18,772 nt of DNA from DATDDB01 sp035260545 (GCA_035260545.1 DATFUZ010000004.1:1-18772); one strand, 5' to 3'. Positions 1 to 7,858 are shown, counted from the stretch's first letter. The notes: a model not told the origin generated them from the letters alone. Program-made: numbers and translations.

Positions 1-522
1 CTGGCCGAGATTACCCAGCATCTGCCGGAGCCCGCCCTTTGCCCCAGTTTCCTCGGGCCAGCCTGGGGCGAGCGCGCCGGTGCGATCGGGCTTCAGGCTG
101 TGAGCTGCGAAAATGATGTAGAGCCAGACTGCTGAATACAAGGCCGAAAATATCCAGTCCGCGACGCCGATTTTTGCGGCCTGCGTCCGGGCAAGCACGG
201 CAACGAAATACGCGACGCCCAACAACGGCAGTATGGCCAGCAGCGTCAGCACCCAGATTGCCCACTTCCTGTTCTGCGACACCTTACTCACCAACAGGCC
301 GATGACGATAATATAGGCCGCATCCAACGCAACGGCGGTGCCGACCAGGATGTGTGTCAATCGTTCCGGTGGGAGGCCTGGGAGCGAGGTAGCCGCTTGC
401 GCGGCAAGGCGCGAGATCGTGGATTGATACCGACCTGTTATTAGGTTGTACGCGGCGCTGGACATATACAGGCATAGCCAGGCCCAGTAGGCGGCTTTCA
501 GCGATGGCAGTTTCTTGGTCAA
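1..522 (-). CDS. Partial integral membrane protein, unknown function
   Basis: An open frame on the minus strand runs from a TTG codon at 522-520 to the left window edge without a stop, so the C-terminus is missing (174 residues visible). The protein starts as LTKKLPSLKAAYWAWLCLYM and has about four hydrophobic stretches: residues ~10-25, ~65-82, ~87-105 and ~120-138. Basic residues (VSKVSQNRK) lie between the second and third, as expected of a small polytopic inner-membrane protein. The TTG start is chosen because AAGGGGG lies 5 nt upstream; an in-frame ATG at 561-559 would add 13 residues but has no ribosome binding site. I do not recognise the family. The composition and hydrophobic pattern make this the real frame rather than the short antisense frames over the same bases. 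Confidence 0.65.
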   Translation of the reverse strand, partial: MTKKLPSLKAAYWAWLCLYMSSAAYNLITGRYQSTISRLAAQAATSLPGLPPERLTHILVGTAVALDAAYIIVIGLLVSKVSQNRKWAIWVLTLLAILPLLGVAYFVAVLARTQAAKIGVADWIFSALYSAVWLYIIFAAHSLKPDRTGALAPGWPEETGAKGGLRQMLGNLGQ

Positions 523-527
523 GCGAG

Positions 528-534
528 CCCCCTT
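528..534 (-). promoter_or_regulatory. Ribosome binding site supporting a TTG start
   Basis: AAGGGGG on the minus strand, 5 nt before the TTG at 522-520. It is the only Shine-Dalgarno-like sequence near the start of the partial membrane-protein gene and decides the start over the ATG at 561-559. Confidence 0.5.
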
Positions 535-669
535 TTGAGCGAGTAATCTTGCGCGGATCATGCGCGGCCGTCGCAGAAAAACGCTCCCCCTCCGGCGGGT
601 TCAGCCATTCCGCATATTCTTATCAATGCAGCGCGCGCCGACCGATTGTACTGCAGCTGGCCCGATTCC

Positions 670-1506
670 TCACTCCTCCGCGGGCAGGCGGATGGAGTAC
701 TGGCCGGATTTCTCGTCGCGCAGCAGCAGCAGCAGCTTGTGCTTCTGCGCGTCTTCCATCAGGTCGCGGAAGGAGCGGTAGCCGTAGAAGGATTCGTTGA
801 AGCCGGGGCGGCGCCGCTGCATGGTGGTCTTCACCATGGAGCCCCACAGCTTTTCGTCCGAGCCGCGTTCGGTGATCAGGCCTTCCACCGTCTCCACCAG
901 GAAATCCAGCGCCTCCTGGCGCTTATCCTCGCCGCTCTTGATTTCCCCGGTCTTGGCCTCCGCCTTGGCGGCAGCCGTTTTCGCTTTGGGCGCGGGTCTC
1001 TTTGCCGCGCGCTTCTTCTTCGCCTCCTGCGCGCGCACCAAGTCGTCGTAGTAAATGAATTCGTCGCAGTTCGCGCTCAGCAGGTCCGAGGTGGAATCCT
1101 TCACCCCGACGCCGATCACATATTTGTTGTTCTCGCGCAGCTTGGAAACCAGCGGCGAAAAATCCGAATCCCCGCTGATGATCACGAAAGTGTCCACATG
1201 CGCCTTGGTGTAGCAGAGGTCCAGCGCGTCCACCACCATGCGGATGTCCGCCGAATTCTTGCCCGACTGGCGGACGTGCGGGATCTCGATCAGCTCGAAC
1301 GCCGCCTCGTGCATGGTCGCCTTGAAATCCTTGTAGCGCTCCCAGTCGCAATAGGCCTTCTTCACCACAATGCTGCCCTTCAGCAGCAGTCGTTCCAGCA
1401 CCTTGCTGATGTCGAACGCGGCGTATTTCGCGTCGCGCACGCCCAGAGCCACGTTTTCGAAATCGCAGAACAACGCCATATTGGTGATTTCCGGTTGACC
1501 CGCCAT
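670..1506 (-). CDS. NYN-domain (LabA/DUF88-type) protein with C-terminal OST-HTH/LOTUS-like domain
   Basis: 278 residues. Residues ~9-155 form a NYN (PIN-like) domain. Its metal-binding acidic residues are visible at D15 (CDFEN), D87 (NSADIRMVVDAL), and D113/D115 (SGDSDFSPLV); NYN domains of this type are predicted Mg2+-dependent ribonucleases. A low-complexity Lys/Ala linker at ~163-192 joins it to residues ~196-275, which resemble the OST-HTH/LOTUS RNA-binding fold (LVETVEGLITERG, then YRSFRDLMEDA). The start is the ATG at 1506, with AAGGGAGG 6 nt upstream; an upstream in-frame ATG would add 11 residues without comparable support. The gene is divergent from the Ter operon, and a shared stress context is possible but inferred. 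The domain call is firm; the RNA substrate is unknown. Confidence 0.88.
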   Translation of the reverse strand: MAGQPEITNMALFCDFENVALGVRDAKYAAFDISKVLERLLLKGSIVVKKAYCDWERYKDFKATMHEAAFELIEIPHVRQSGKNSADIRMVVDALDLCYTKAHVDTFVIISGDSDFSPLVSKLRENNKYVIGVGVKDSTSDLLSANCDEFIYYDDLVRAQEAKKKRAAKRPAPKAKTAAAKAEAKTGEIKSGEDKRQEALDFLVETVEGLITERGSDEKLWGSMVKTTMQRRRPGFNESFYGYRSFRDLMEDAQKHKLLLLLRDEKSGQYSIRLPAEE

Positions 1507-1740
1507 GGTGCGCCTCCCTTGCCCGGTTGGAATGGACACAGCTTACACCACTTGGCGCGCGCGCAGCAGCCCCGGGGCAGGGCGCCGCAAACGGGGCCCC
1601 GGAGCGTTGAAGTACGATGGGTGCGCTTGGGAGTGCTTTCTGGGGCAAGCGAGGTGGTTGCAACAGACGCGGGCCATGTGGAGCCCACGGAGGCGGCGCG
1701 CAACGTCCCACCGTGAGCCAACCTGGCCGCCGCCTCGCTT

Positions 1741-1766
1741 GCGGACCAGGCATATGCGGACCAGGC
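1741..1766. repeat. Two direct copies of GCGGACCAGGC
   Basis: GCGGACCAGGC occurs at 1741-1751 and again at 1756-1766, separated by ATAT (period 15). It lies upstream of the candidate Ter promoter and could be a regulator-binding pair or a chance small duplication. Confidence 0.6.
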
Positions 1767-1830
1767 GTAGAGCGATAGGAATGGAACAAGGCGCAAACGG
1801 CCGTGCTCCGTCATTATGTCTGATGGCATA

Positions 1831-1859
1831 TTGCCTGTAATGGATTTTGTTGATACTGT
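1831..1859 (+). promoter_or_regulatory. Possible sigma70 promoter for the Ter operon
   Basis: TTGCCT (1831-1836) and TACTGT (1854-1859) are separated by 17 nt, about 80 nt before the telA-like start. The surrounding DNA is more AT-rich than its neighbours. Both hexamers are only moderate matches to the consensus. Confidence 0.3.
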
Positions 1860-1935
1860 CCGTCCTCAGTGTATGCGGGGGTTGGGGGCTGTTCCGGAAT
1901 GAACACGCCGCGTGCACAAATGTCTAGGGGGGAGA

Positions 1936-2988
1936 ATGAAGCCGCTGTTCGAAGATGACAACCAGAACGGGGGGGCAGGCGCGCAACCGTCCATAGCCCA
2001 GTATGCCGCAAAGCCTGTGGCGCAAATCGAGGTGGTGACCGAGCAGCAGATCGACCAGCTCGGCGAGAAGAATGCGCTGGTGCTCTCCAATATTTCCCAC
2101 AAGATGCTGACGCACGTGCGCGCGGCGGATGCCGATGCCTTCGGGCAGAAGCTGAACGAACTCGTGGGAGTGGCCAAGAACCTCAACCCCTCGCACTTTG
2201 CGAATCCCGGCATCATCGGCCGCATCACCGGGTTCTTCGGCTCGGCAAAGGAAAAGATACTCGCACAATTCCAGACTGTGGACAGCCGCATGCAGGCCCT
2301 GATCCAGGAGCTGGATCACAGCACCACCCTGCACACTGAGCGCATCCAGGATATGGAGGAGATGTACGTGGCCAACGTCAATGCGCACGGCGCACTCGAG
2401 GCAGCGGTGGTGGAGGGCAAGCGCTTGGCGCAGGCGCTTCAGGCGCAGCTCGCACATGAGACGCAGGCGACGGACGCGTTTTCCGCGCAACGCGTCAACG
2501 ACGTGAGGACCCGCATCGACCGCCTCGAAAAGCGCATTGACGACCTGCGGCGGGCCATGCTGCTCGCCAAGCAGGCGGCGCCCGAAATTCGGCTGCTGCA
2601 GGAGAACGCGCGCACCCTGTCGATGAAGTTCAAGGACGTGAAGGCGGTGACCATCCCCGCGTGGCAGAATGCCTTCGCACTCTACCTCATGCAGTTGGAG
2701 CAGAAGAAGGGCGCGGAATTGGTGACCGCGGTGCATGACGCCACCGACGAGGCGTTCCGCATGCAGGCCGACCTGTTGCGCCAGAACACCGAGTCCATCG
2801 CGCGCGCCAAGCAGCGGTCCATCGTGTCAGTCGAGACCCTGGAGCACGTGCAACAGCAGCTTCTCGCCTCATTCGACGACATGAACCGCATCGCGGAGGA
2901 AGGCCGCCGCTCGCGCACCGAAGCATTGCCCAAGCTCAAGGCGCTGGAGCAGCAACTGGTCAACCGCTTCGCGCAGCAGGCCGACTAG
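1936..2988 (+). CDS. telA: TelA/KlaA-family toxic anion (tellurite) resistance protein
   Basis: 350 residues, near the usual length for the family. It is mostly helical and highly charged. A variable N-terminus (~1-45) is followed by family-typical stretches: LSNISHKMLTHVRAADADAF, the NPGIIGRITGFFGSAKEKI region (~95-115), a long coiled coil (~130-230), and VTIPAWQNAFALYLMQLEQKK (~255-275). TelA proteins are cytoplasmic or membrane-peripheral and accompany TerC/TerD in tellurite, colicin and phage resistance modules; their biochemical activity is unresolved. The ATG at 1936 is preferred, with AGGGGGG just upstream. An in-frame GTG at 1912 would add 8 residues (HKCLGGR) that overlap that purine run. 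It is the first gene of the operon, and the VWA gene begins 8 nt after its stop. Confidence 0.85.
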   Translation: MKPLFEDDNQNGGAGAQPSIAQYAAKPVAQIEVVTEQQIDQLGEKNALVLSNISHKMLTHVRAADADAFGQKLNELVGVAKNLNPSHFANPGIIGRITGFFGSAKEKILAQFQTVDSRMQALIQELDHSTTLHTERIQDMEEMYVANVNAHGALEAAVVEGKRLAQALQAQLAHETQATDAFSAQRVNDVRTRIDRLEKRIDDLRRAMLLAKQAAPEIRLLQENARTLSMKFKDVKAVTIPAWQNAFALYLMQLEQKKGAELVTAVHDATDEAFRMQADLLRQNTESIARAKQRSIVSVETLEHVQQQLLASFDDMNRIAEEGRRSRTEALPKLKALEQQLVNRFAQQAD

Positions 2989-2995
2989 GGGGCGC

Positions 2996-3688
2996 ATGGC
3001 CATCAATCTTCAGAAACGCGCCGAAGCGGTGGGGATCGTGCTCGCCAAGCGCAACATTGTCGCGGCGCCCACGGTGCGCGTCGGCGCCGCACTCGACATC
3101 TCGGGCTCCACCCGGGAAATGTACAAGAAAGGGGTCATCCAGGAGACGGTGGACCGGCTGCTCGCAATCGCCATGAAATTCGACGACAACGGCGAGATCG
3201 ATATGTGGTCCTTCACGGAAGGCTTCGATCGCCTGGAAACGGCGAACGCCGGTCACTATGGCAACTACGTCAACCGCCACATCCTGGACAATGCGGAGGT
3301 TACGAAGTGGGGTGCGACCGCCTATGCGCCGGTGATCAAGGACATGGTGCGTTTTTACTACGGCAGCGATGCGCTGTCATTCATTGGTCGCCTGTTCGGT
3401 GTAAAGTCCGCGGCTGCGCCTTTGCCGACCATGATCCTGTTCATCACCGACGGCGCGAACGACGATCGTGCCGAAACCGAATATGTGCTGCGCGCCTGCG
3501 AGAACCGCAATATATATTTCCAGATGGTGGGGGTGGGTTCATCGAGCCAATTTCGATTCCTCAAGGAGGTGGCGGATAGTTTGCCCAACGTCGGTTTCAT
3601 AAATTTTTCGTCGCTGGACGAGTCTGACGAGACGATATACGACTCTCTGATTTCGGACGAGTTTTGCACTTGGGTCAAGTCAGTATAG
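2996..3688 (+). CDS. VWA-domain protein of the Ter system (TerF/TerY-like)
   Basis: 230 residues. A von Willebrand A domain fills most of the chain, with a metal-ion-dependent adhesion site: D34-x-S36-x-S38 (LDISGST), T108 (KWGATAY) and D152 (FITDGAND). In Ter systems such proteins are cytosolic scaffolds thought to bind divalent metal and link TerD-type proteins to membrane partners. The N-terminus MAINLQK resembles that of the TerD protein encoded at 4736 (MAINLEK), recalling TerF proteins in which TerD-like and VWA parts are fused; here only the VWA half is present. AGGGGG precedes the ATG. It sits between telA and the DUF475 gene in a clear operon. The VWA and MIDAS call is secure; the exact Ter subfamily is less so. 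Confidence 0.88.
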   Translation: MAINLQKRAEAVGIVLAKRNIVAAPTVRVGAALDISGSTREMYKKGVIQETVDRLLAIAMKFDDNGEIDMWSFTEGFDRLETANAGHYGNYVNRHILDNAEVTKWGATAYAPVIKDMVRFYYGSDALSFIGRLFGVKSAAAPLPTMILFITDGANDDRAETEYVLRACENRNIYFQMVGVGSSSQFRFLKEVADSLPNVGFINFSSLDESDETIYDSLISDEFCTWVKSV

Positions 3689-3698
3689 GGAATAGGGG

Positions 3699-4727
3699 AT
3701 GATGAAGCATTATTGGAGTGCGTTTGTTTTTGCCGCGTTGGCAGTGTGCTGCGGCTATTTTCTGGGCGGTTTCGCCGGCGCTTGGTTGGTTGCGGTGCTG
3801 GGTGTGCTGGAGATTTCGCTTTCGTTCGATAATGCGGTGGTCAACGCGAGCATCCTGCAGAACTGGTCCGCCAAGTGGCAGAGGCGCTTTGTGAGCTGGG
3901 GCATGCCTGTCGCGGTGTTCGGCATGCGCTTTGCTTTCCCGCTCATCATCGTGGCGATCATCGGCCACATCGGCCCGATCGACGCATTCAAGCTGGCGAT
4001 GAAGCACCCCGCTGAATACGCACGTATCCTCAGCTCCTCGCATTACGAGATAGCGGCGTATGGCGGCGCATTCCTGTTCATGATCTTCTTCAAGTATTTC
4101 ATTGACGCCGACAAGGAGCTGCACTGGCTTGTGTTCGTCGAGCGGCGGCTGGCGATCCTGGGCAAGCTTGAGGCGATCGAGGTGGGCCTGGTGCTGGGCG
4201 TGCTGCTGCTAACCGCGCACTACCTGCCTCACCATGAGCGGATCGGCTTTATCGTGGCCGGGCTTGCGGGCCTCATCACATTCATTCTCGCAGACGCTTT
4301 CGGCACGCTGGTGGGCGGAGACGAAGAGGGCGGGGAGCGCGTGGTGAAGGCAGGCATGATGGGCCTGCTCTACCTCGAATTGCTCGATGCCTCGTTCAGT
4401 TTCGACGGCGTGATGGGTGCATTCGCCATCTCTGACAACATTCTCATCATCACCCTCGGTCTGGGCATCGGTGCGATGTTCGTGCGCTCCATCACCCTGC
4501 ATCTCGTGGAGTCGGGCAAACTGGCCGAGTACCGCTTCCTTGAACACTCTGCTTTCTGGGCCATCGGCGCACTCGCCACCATTACCATGGTCAGCGTGAA
4601 GCGCGAGGTCCCCGATGTGGTTACCGGATTCATCGGCGCCGGACTGGTGGCTATGGGGCTGGTGAGTTCGATCCTGGCAAACCGCAAGGATGCGCGCCTG
4701 GAGCAGAACGCAACTCAAACAGAATAG
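3699..4727 (+). CDS. DUF475 / TerC-like integral membrane protein
   Basis: 342 residues (341 if the second ATG at 3702 is used; AGGGG directly precedes both). About nine hydrophobic helices are visible. Two acidic membrane motifs typical of the TerC superfamily occur as pseudo-repeats: EISLSFDNAVVNA (~38-50) and ELLDASFSFDGVMGAFA (~227-243). TerC-type proteins lie in the inner membrane and are implicated in metal ion (Mn2+, Ca2+) efflux or sensing and in anchoring the Ter complex. The C-terminus is a short charged tail (NRKDARLEQNATQTE). It starts 10 nt after the VWA gene and ends 8 nt before terD. The family assignment is confident; the transported ion cannot be told from sequence. Confidence 0.88.
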   Translation: MMKHYWSAFVFAALAVCCGYFLGGFAGAWLVAVLGVLEISLSFDNAVVNASILQNWSAKWQRRFVSWGMPVAVFGMRFAFPLIIVAIIGHIGPIDAFKLAMKHPAEYARILSSSHYEIAAYGGAFLFMIFFKYFIDADKELHWLVFVERRLAILGKLEAIEVGLVLGVLLLTAHYLPHHERIGFIVAGLAGLITFILADAFGTLVGGDEEGGERVVKAGMMGLLYLELLDASFSFDGVMGAFAISDNILIITLGLGIGAMFVRSITLHLVESGKLAEYRFLEHSAFWAIGALATITMVSVKREVPDVVTGFIGAGLVAMGLVSSILANRKDARLEQNATQTE

Positions 4728-4735
4728 GAGCGAGC

Positions 4736-5329
4736 ATGGCAATTAATCTCGAAAAAGGTGGCCGGATCAATCTCTCCAAAGACGTTCCCGCGTTGAAGCG
4801 CGTGCGCCTTGGGCTGGGCTGGAGCGCCAATGCCTACGACAGCGGCAAGGCGTTCGACCTCGACGCCTCGGTGTTTGTCTGCAAAGCGAATGCGGATGGC
4901 CACGCCAAGCTGATTTCAGACGAGCATTTCGTGTTCTACGGAAACCTGAAGAGCCCGGATGGCGCGGTGGTGCATGCGGGCGACGACCGCGACGGCTCCG
5001 CCTCGGGTGATGACGAATCCATCACCGTTGACCTGAAGCGGATCGCACCCGAGATCGACGAAATCTCGTTCGTTGTCACCATCTACGAGGCGCCGGAGCG
5101 CCGCCAAAATTTCGGGCAGGTGAAAAACAGCTACATCAAGCTCTATGATGATGAGAGCGGCAAGGAGATAGCCAAGTACTCGCTGGAGGACGACTTCTCC
5201 ACAGAGACCGCGGTGCAGTTCGGCTCGCTGTACAAAAAGGACGGCGCGTGGCTTTTCAAGGCAGTGGGTGCGGGTTACAAAAAGGGACTGGCTGATTTCG
5301 TCGTCGCCTATGGTGGAAATCTTGCCTGA
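4736..5329 (+). CDS. terD: TerD-family calcium-binding stress protein
   Basis: 197 residues, the normal length for single-domain TerD/TerE/TerZ proteins. Hallmarks are the N-terminal KGGRINLSKDVP, LGLGWSAN, the acidic FDLDASVF (D41, D43), the loop GDDRDGSASGDDESI that supplies further Ca2+ ligands, DEISFVVTIYEA, and the C-terminal VGAGYKKGLADFVVAYG. TerD proteins are soluble, bind Ca2+ and decorate the membrane complex with TerC. AGGAGCGAGC precedes the ATG. It is the only TerD paralogue in the window, whereas many ter clusters carry several. The symbol is a family-level name; terE or terZ cannot be excluded. Confidence 0.92.
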   Translation: MAINLEKGGRINLSKDVPALKRVRLGLGWSANAYDSGKAFDLDASVFVCKANADGHAKLISDEHFVFYGNLKSPDGAVVHAGDDRDGSASGDDESITVDLKRIAPEIDEISFVVTIYEAPERRQNFGQVKNSYIKLYDDESGKEIAKYSLEDDFSTETAVQFGSLYKKDGAWLFKAVGAGYKKGLADFVVAYGGNLA

Positions 5330-5334
5330 AAGAC

Positions 5335-6150
5335 ATGACCCACAAGCCAGGCCATCTGCAGTTCGATCAATCGCTTCCCAGGCCGGCCGTAGCGAGGACG
5401 CCGGGGGCCGTCGAGTTCGGCGATGCCGGCACTGGGGCGGGAGAACGCCCGGCCACGCAACAGCAGCGCGGCGCTGCGCACGTGCCCGCGCGCGCCTTCG
5501 GTGACGGCGGAATATCGATCACCCCGGCGCTGGAGCAGGCCCGCGCCGCGTTTCCCGATCTCGCCAGGAGCCATGAGCATAGCCTGGAGGTGAAGCTCAG
5601 GCAGCTCGTGCCGTGGCGTCACGAAGTCATCGCCGGCTGGGGCGGCAACGCACTGGACAAGAATGCGGCCGCCACCAGCAGCGTCGCGCAGCTTATAAGC
5701 CGGCTCGCCGATTACGGAATCGACCGCCTGGTGGAGGACGCCATGGCCATGGCGCAGCGAGGTTCGTCCAGCTTGCTGCACCGGCTGTTCCTGCGTGGCA
5801 GGATCATATCCAAGAAACCCTCTCTCACCGTGGCCAAGAGCCAGCTCACCCGATTGCTCAAGGAATGCGCCGACACCGCTGCGGTTGCCGAGCCGCTCAC
5901 CGTGCAGCTGAGGCTCAACCTGGTGGCGCTGGCTTCGGCCATTGACGCATTTCCCAAACCGGCGGATCACGCGCTCGAAGCGACCCTGGCTTCGCGCCGC
6001 ACCCTGCTGCAGCAGTCCATCCACCAGGCCGAACTCACCGCGCTCCAGCTCAAGGAGCTGAAGCAGCAGTTGGCCACCCTGTTACACAGCGTGGATCAAC
6101 TGCTCGCCATCACCATACCCGCATTCGAGATCGCCGATGCCGCAAAGTAG
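5335..6150 (+). CDS. Uncharacterised helical protein of the Ter operon
   Basis: 271 residues, no family recognised. Residues 1-60 are Pro/Ala/Gly/Arg-rich and probably disordered. Residues ~65-271 are helical. One segment (LLHRLFLRGRI... AKSQLTRLLKECADTAAVAEPL, ~143-190) and a C-terminal coiled coil (~213-255: ALQLKELKQQLATLLHSVDQLL) recall the arrangement in TelA (short hydrophobic and glycine-bearing element, then coiled coil, then ITIPAFE near the C-terminus versus TIPAWQ in the telA product). A distant TelA paralogue is therefore possible, by eye only. It starts 5 nt after terD and overlaps the next gene by 14 nt, so it belongs to the operon and its product is likely coordinated with the HAD enzyme. 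The exact start is uncertain because the upstream ribosome binding site is weak. Confidence 0.75.
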   Translation: MTHKPGHLQFDQSLPRPAVARTPGAVEFGDAGTGAGERPATQQQRGAAHVPARAFGDGGISITPALEQARAAFPDLARSHEHSLEVKLRQLVPWRHEVIAGWGGNALDKNAAATSSVAQLISRLADYGIDRLVEDAMAMAQRGSSSLLHRLFLRGRIISKKPSLTVAKSQLTRLLKECADTAAVAEPLTVQLRLNLVALASAIDAFPKPADHALEATLASRRTLLQQSIHQAELTALQLKELKQQLATLLHSVDQLLAITIPAFEIADAAK

Positions 6151-6742
6151 CGCCGTGGTGGCTGCATTCGATTTCGACGGCACCATTAGCAGGAAGGACA
6201 CCTTCTTCCCCTTCCTGCTCTACGCGTTCGGGAGACCGGCCGCCTACCGCGCCCTCGCACTGGGGCTATTGGAATTGTTGCGTCGGAATGCGCACCTGTC
6301 GGTGCGCGACCGACTCAAGGCCGCGCTGGTGCGCCGTCTGTTCACGTCCGTCCCGCGTGAGGAGTTGGAGGCGGTAGCGGCGGCGTACGCGCGCGAGATT
6401 CTGGAAAGCCAACTGCGCCCCAAGGCCCTGGAGCGAATTCGCTGGCACCGCGAACAGGGACACCGCTGCATCATGGTGAGTGCCTCAATAGACCTCTATC
6501 TCAAACATATCGCGCGGGAACTGGGCTTCAGCGATCTTTTGTGCACGCGGCTTGCCGCAAGCGGGGATGTATTTACCGGCGAGCTGATTGGGAGCAATTG
6601 CCGCCGCGCCGAGAAGGTGCGACGTCTTACAGTGCTGCTGGGCAACGTGGCGCAGTATCGAATTTACGCTTACGGCGATTCAGCCGGGGATAAGGAAATG
6701 CTCGCCATCGCGGCCGAGAAATTCTATAAGCCCTTTATGTGA
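6137..6742 (+). CDS. HAD-IB family phosphatase (SerB/PgpC-like)
   Basis: 201 residues. HAD motif I is D12-F-D14-G-T16 (nucleophile and acid/base), motif II is V114-S115-A116-S117, and motif IV is Y179-G-D181-S-A-G-D185. A helical cap of about 80 residues between motifs I and II fits subclass IB. Such enzymes hydrolyse small phosphoesters (phosphoserine, phosphatidylglycerophosphate, histidinol phosphate); the substrate here is not determinable. Its start lies 14 nt inside the preceding gene, implying translational coupling. HAD enzymes recur in Ter-linked operons, where nucleotide-like metabolite processing has been proposed. It is the last gene of the operon; a hairpin follows the stop directly. 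Confidence 0.87.
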   Translation: MPQSSAVVAAFDFDGTISRKDTFFPFLLYAFGRPAAYRALALGLLELLRRNAHLSVRDRLKAALVRRLFTSVPREELEAVAAAYAREILESQLRPKALERIRWHREQGHRCIMVSASIDLYLKHIARELGFSDLLCTRLAASGDVFTGELIGSNCRRAEKVRRLTVLLGNVAQYRIYAYGDSAGDKEMLAIAAEKFYKPFM

Positions 6743-7465
6743 TGGGTGCCGCCGGTGGCGGTGCCGAACGGAAAGAGGTGTGAGGTTGTTCAGGCCGGAG
6801 GCGGTGAGCTTCAGAGGTGATGTGGGGATGTTTTCTTTCACGTGTTAGCGGTGTCCGGTGCCGGGCGCGCGATGTTGCCGGTTCGACGTTGAAGTAAAAT
6901 CGCGCCGCTTTTTCCGCTGGAGGGCGGACTAGGGCTTGCGGCCCGCTATTCGGATGGTGGCTCGAGGGTTTTTGCCAGGGCCTTGCCCGAGGGCGGGTTT
7001 TGCAGATCACTTTGCTGGTCGTGGCAGGTGCCTGTTTTGTCACCGGAGCTTTGAAGGTCGGGGACCGGCCGTATTGGCGCCCTGCGCGCATACGCGCGAT
7101 TCCGCATGACGGGGCGCCAAGCGCTGCCCGGATGAAATGCGATGAATCGGCGATAAGTTGTGGCACCGGCCCAACCCGCGGGAGCGGGCAATTCTCCGGC
7201 ATGATGATAAAAGTTCCCTTGCTGGCCGCGCCTGTCTCCCTAACTTCCCCTTATTATGCGGTTGAAGCGAAAACTGAGGACCTGCGTATGGGGCTGTCCC
7301 GCCCCTGTAAGGCGTGTGGATTATGCCCGACCCGCCACACAGCGCATATCTGCCGAAATATCTATATATTTACAGCGTCAGCGCGCCAGGCCAGCCCGAA
7401 AAACATCAAGCCCCCGCTTTTCCCCTGCCGGTGCGCGCCGCGCCGCTCGCCCGGGTTGCGGGCGG
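6743..7465. other. Long intergenic region without a recognisable gene
   Basis: About 720 bases between the HAD gene and the convergent zinc-ribbon gene. Open frames on both strands (for example 7000-7587 plus and 6735-7202 minus) have Pro/Ala/Arg-rich composition, no recognisable motifs and no ribosome binding site, and I reject them. It contains a TTGAAGTAAAAT box (6889-6900). About 85 nt downstream is a GC stem (6982-6988 with 6991-6997, two G-U pairs) followed by TTTT. Together these could delimit a small transcript, but this is speculative. Confidence 0.5.
6745..6765 (+). terminator. Hairpin at the end of the Ter operon
   Basis: GGTGCCGCC pairs with GGCGGTGCC across a 3-nt loop: 9 bp including two G-U pairs, beginning 3 nt after the HAD stop codon. 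No T-run follows, so this may be a 3' end stabiliser or a weak terminator rather than a classical intrinsic one. Confidence 0.35.
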
Positions 7466-7858
7466 TCACTTCTGATTCAGTGCCACCTCAGCCGCCACAC
7501 GCACAGCATGCGACGCATGATCCTGGGCCAGTATCTCCAGCGCGCGGCGCCCATCCGGAAATGCTTCCGCGTTCTTCAGCGCATTGATGATCTGCAGCGA
7601 TTCCTCATAGCTCATCGGGTGGCGCAGGGCGCATTCCGCCAGCTTCAGCGCCGTTCCAGTCTCATGGCGCTGCACAAGAATGGCGATCACCCGCATGCGC
7701 ACATCGTCCGAAGGGTGGTCCAGCGCGTGGAACAGTTTCTCCCTGAAGTCATGCCCACTCCAGTCGCTCACACTCTGCCCGCACACCGGGCAGAATTCCG
7801 CATCGGCGGGAATCAACGAAAAGCAATTCATGCAATAAGTATCGTTCCGGGGTGTCAT
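7466..7858 (-). CDS. Small zinc-ribbon protein with helical (HEAT-like) repeats
   Basis: 130 residues. The N-terminus holds a rubredoxin-like zinc ribbon, C9-x2-C12 and C23-x2-C26 (YCMNC, FCPVC). Residues ~36-128 are alpha-helical with a HEAT/armadillo-like rhythm (HALDHPSDDVRMRVIAIL, then HAVRVAAEVAL), suggesting a protein- or nucleic-acid-binding role. No enzymatic motif is present and no specific function is recognised. The start is the ATG at 7858; the upstream region has no strong ribosome binding site. It stands alone on the minus strand, convergent with the Ter operon, and a minus-strand terminator at 7920-7948 isolates it from upstream transcription. Confidence 0.72.
   Translation of the reverse strand: MTPRNDTYCMNCFSLIPADAEFCPVCGQSVSDWSGHDFREKLFHALDHPSDDVRMRVIAILVQRHETGTALKLAECALRHPMSYEESLQIINALKNAEAFPDGRRALEILAQDHASHAVRVAAEVALNQK

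Larger units (their letters stand above)
1507..1935. other. Divergent intergenic region between NYN gene and Ter operon
   Basis: About 430 bases with no credible gene. Open frames crossing it are Arg/Pro-rich and match no family. It contains a TTGAAGTACGAT box (1607-1618), a short tandem direct repeat (1741-1766) and a possible sigma70 promoter (1831-1859). It must hold the start signals for both divergent genes. Confidence 0.6.

Noticed and set aside
646..1716. 356-codon plus-strand frame over the NYN gene
   Set aside because: The minus strand carries the clear NYN protein with catalytic aspartates; the plus-strand product has no recognisable features.
6735..7202. 155-codon minus-strand frame after the HAD gene
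   Set aside because: Low-complexity Pro/Ala/Arg composition, no start signal, no recognisable domain.
7000..7587. 195-codon plus-strand frame with CKACGLC cysteines
   Set aside because: The cysteine cluster looked like a metal site, but the rest is Pro/Arg/Ser-rich, overlaps the zinc-ribbon gene antisense and lacks a ribosome binding site.
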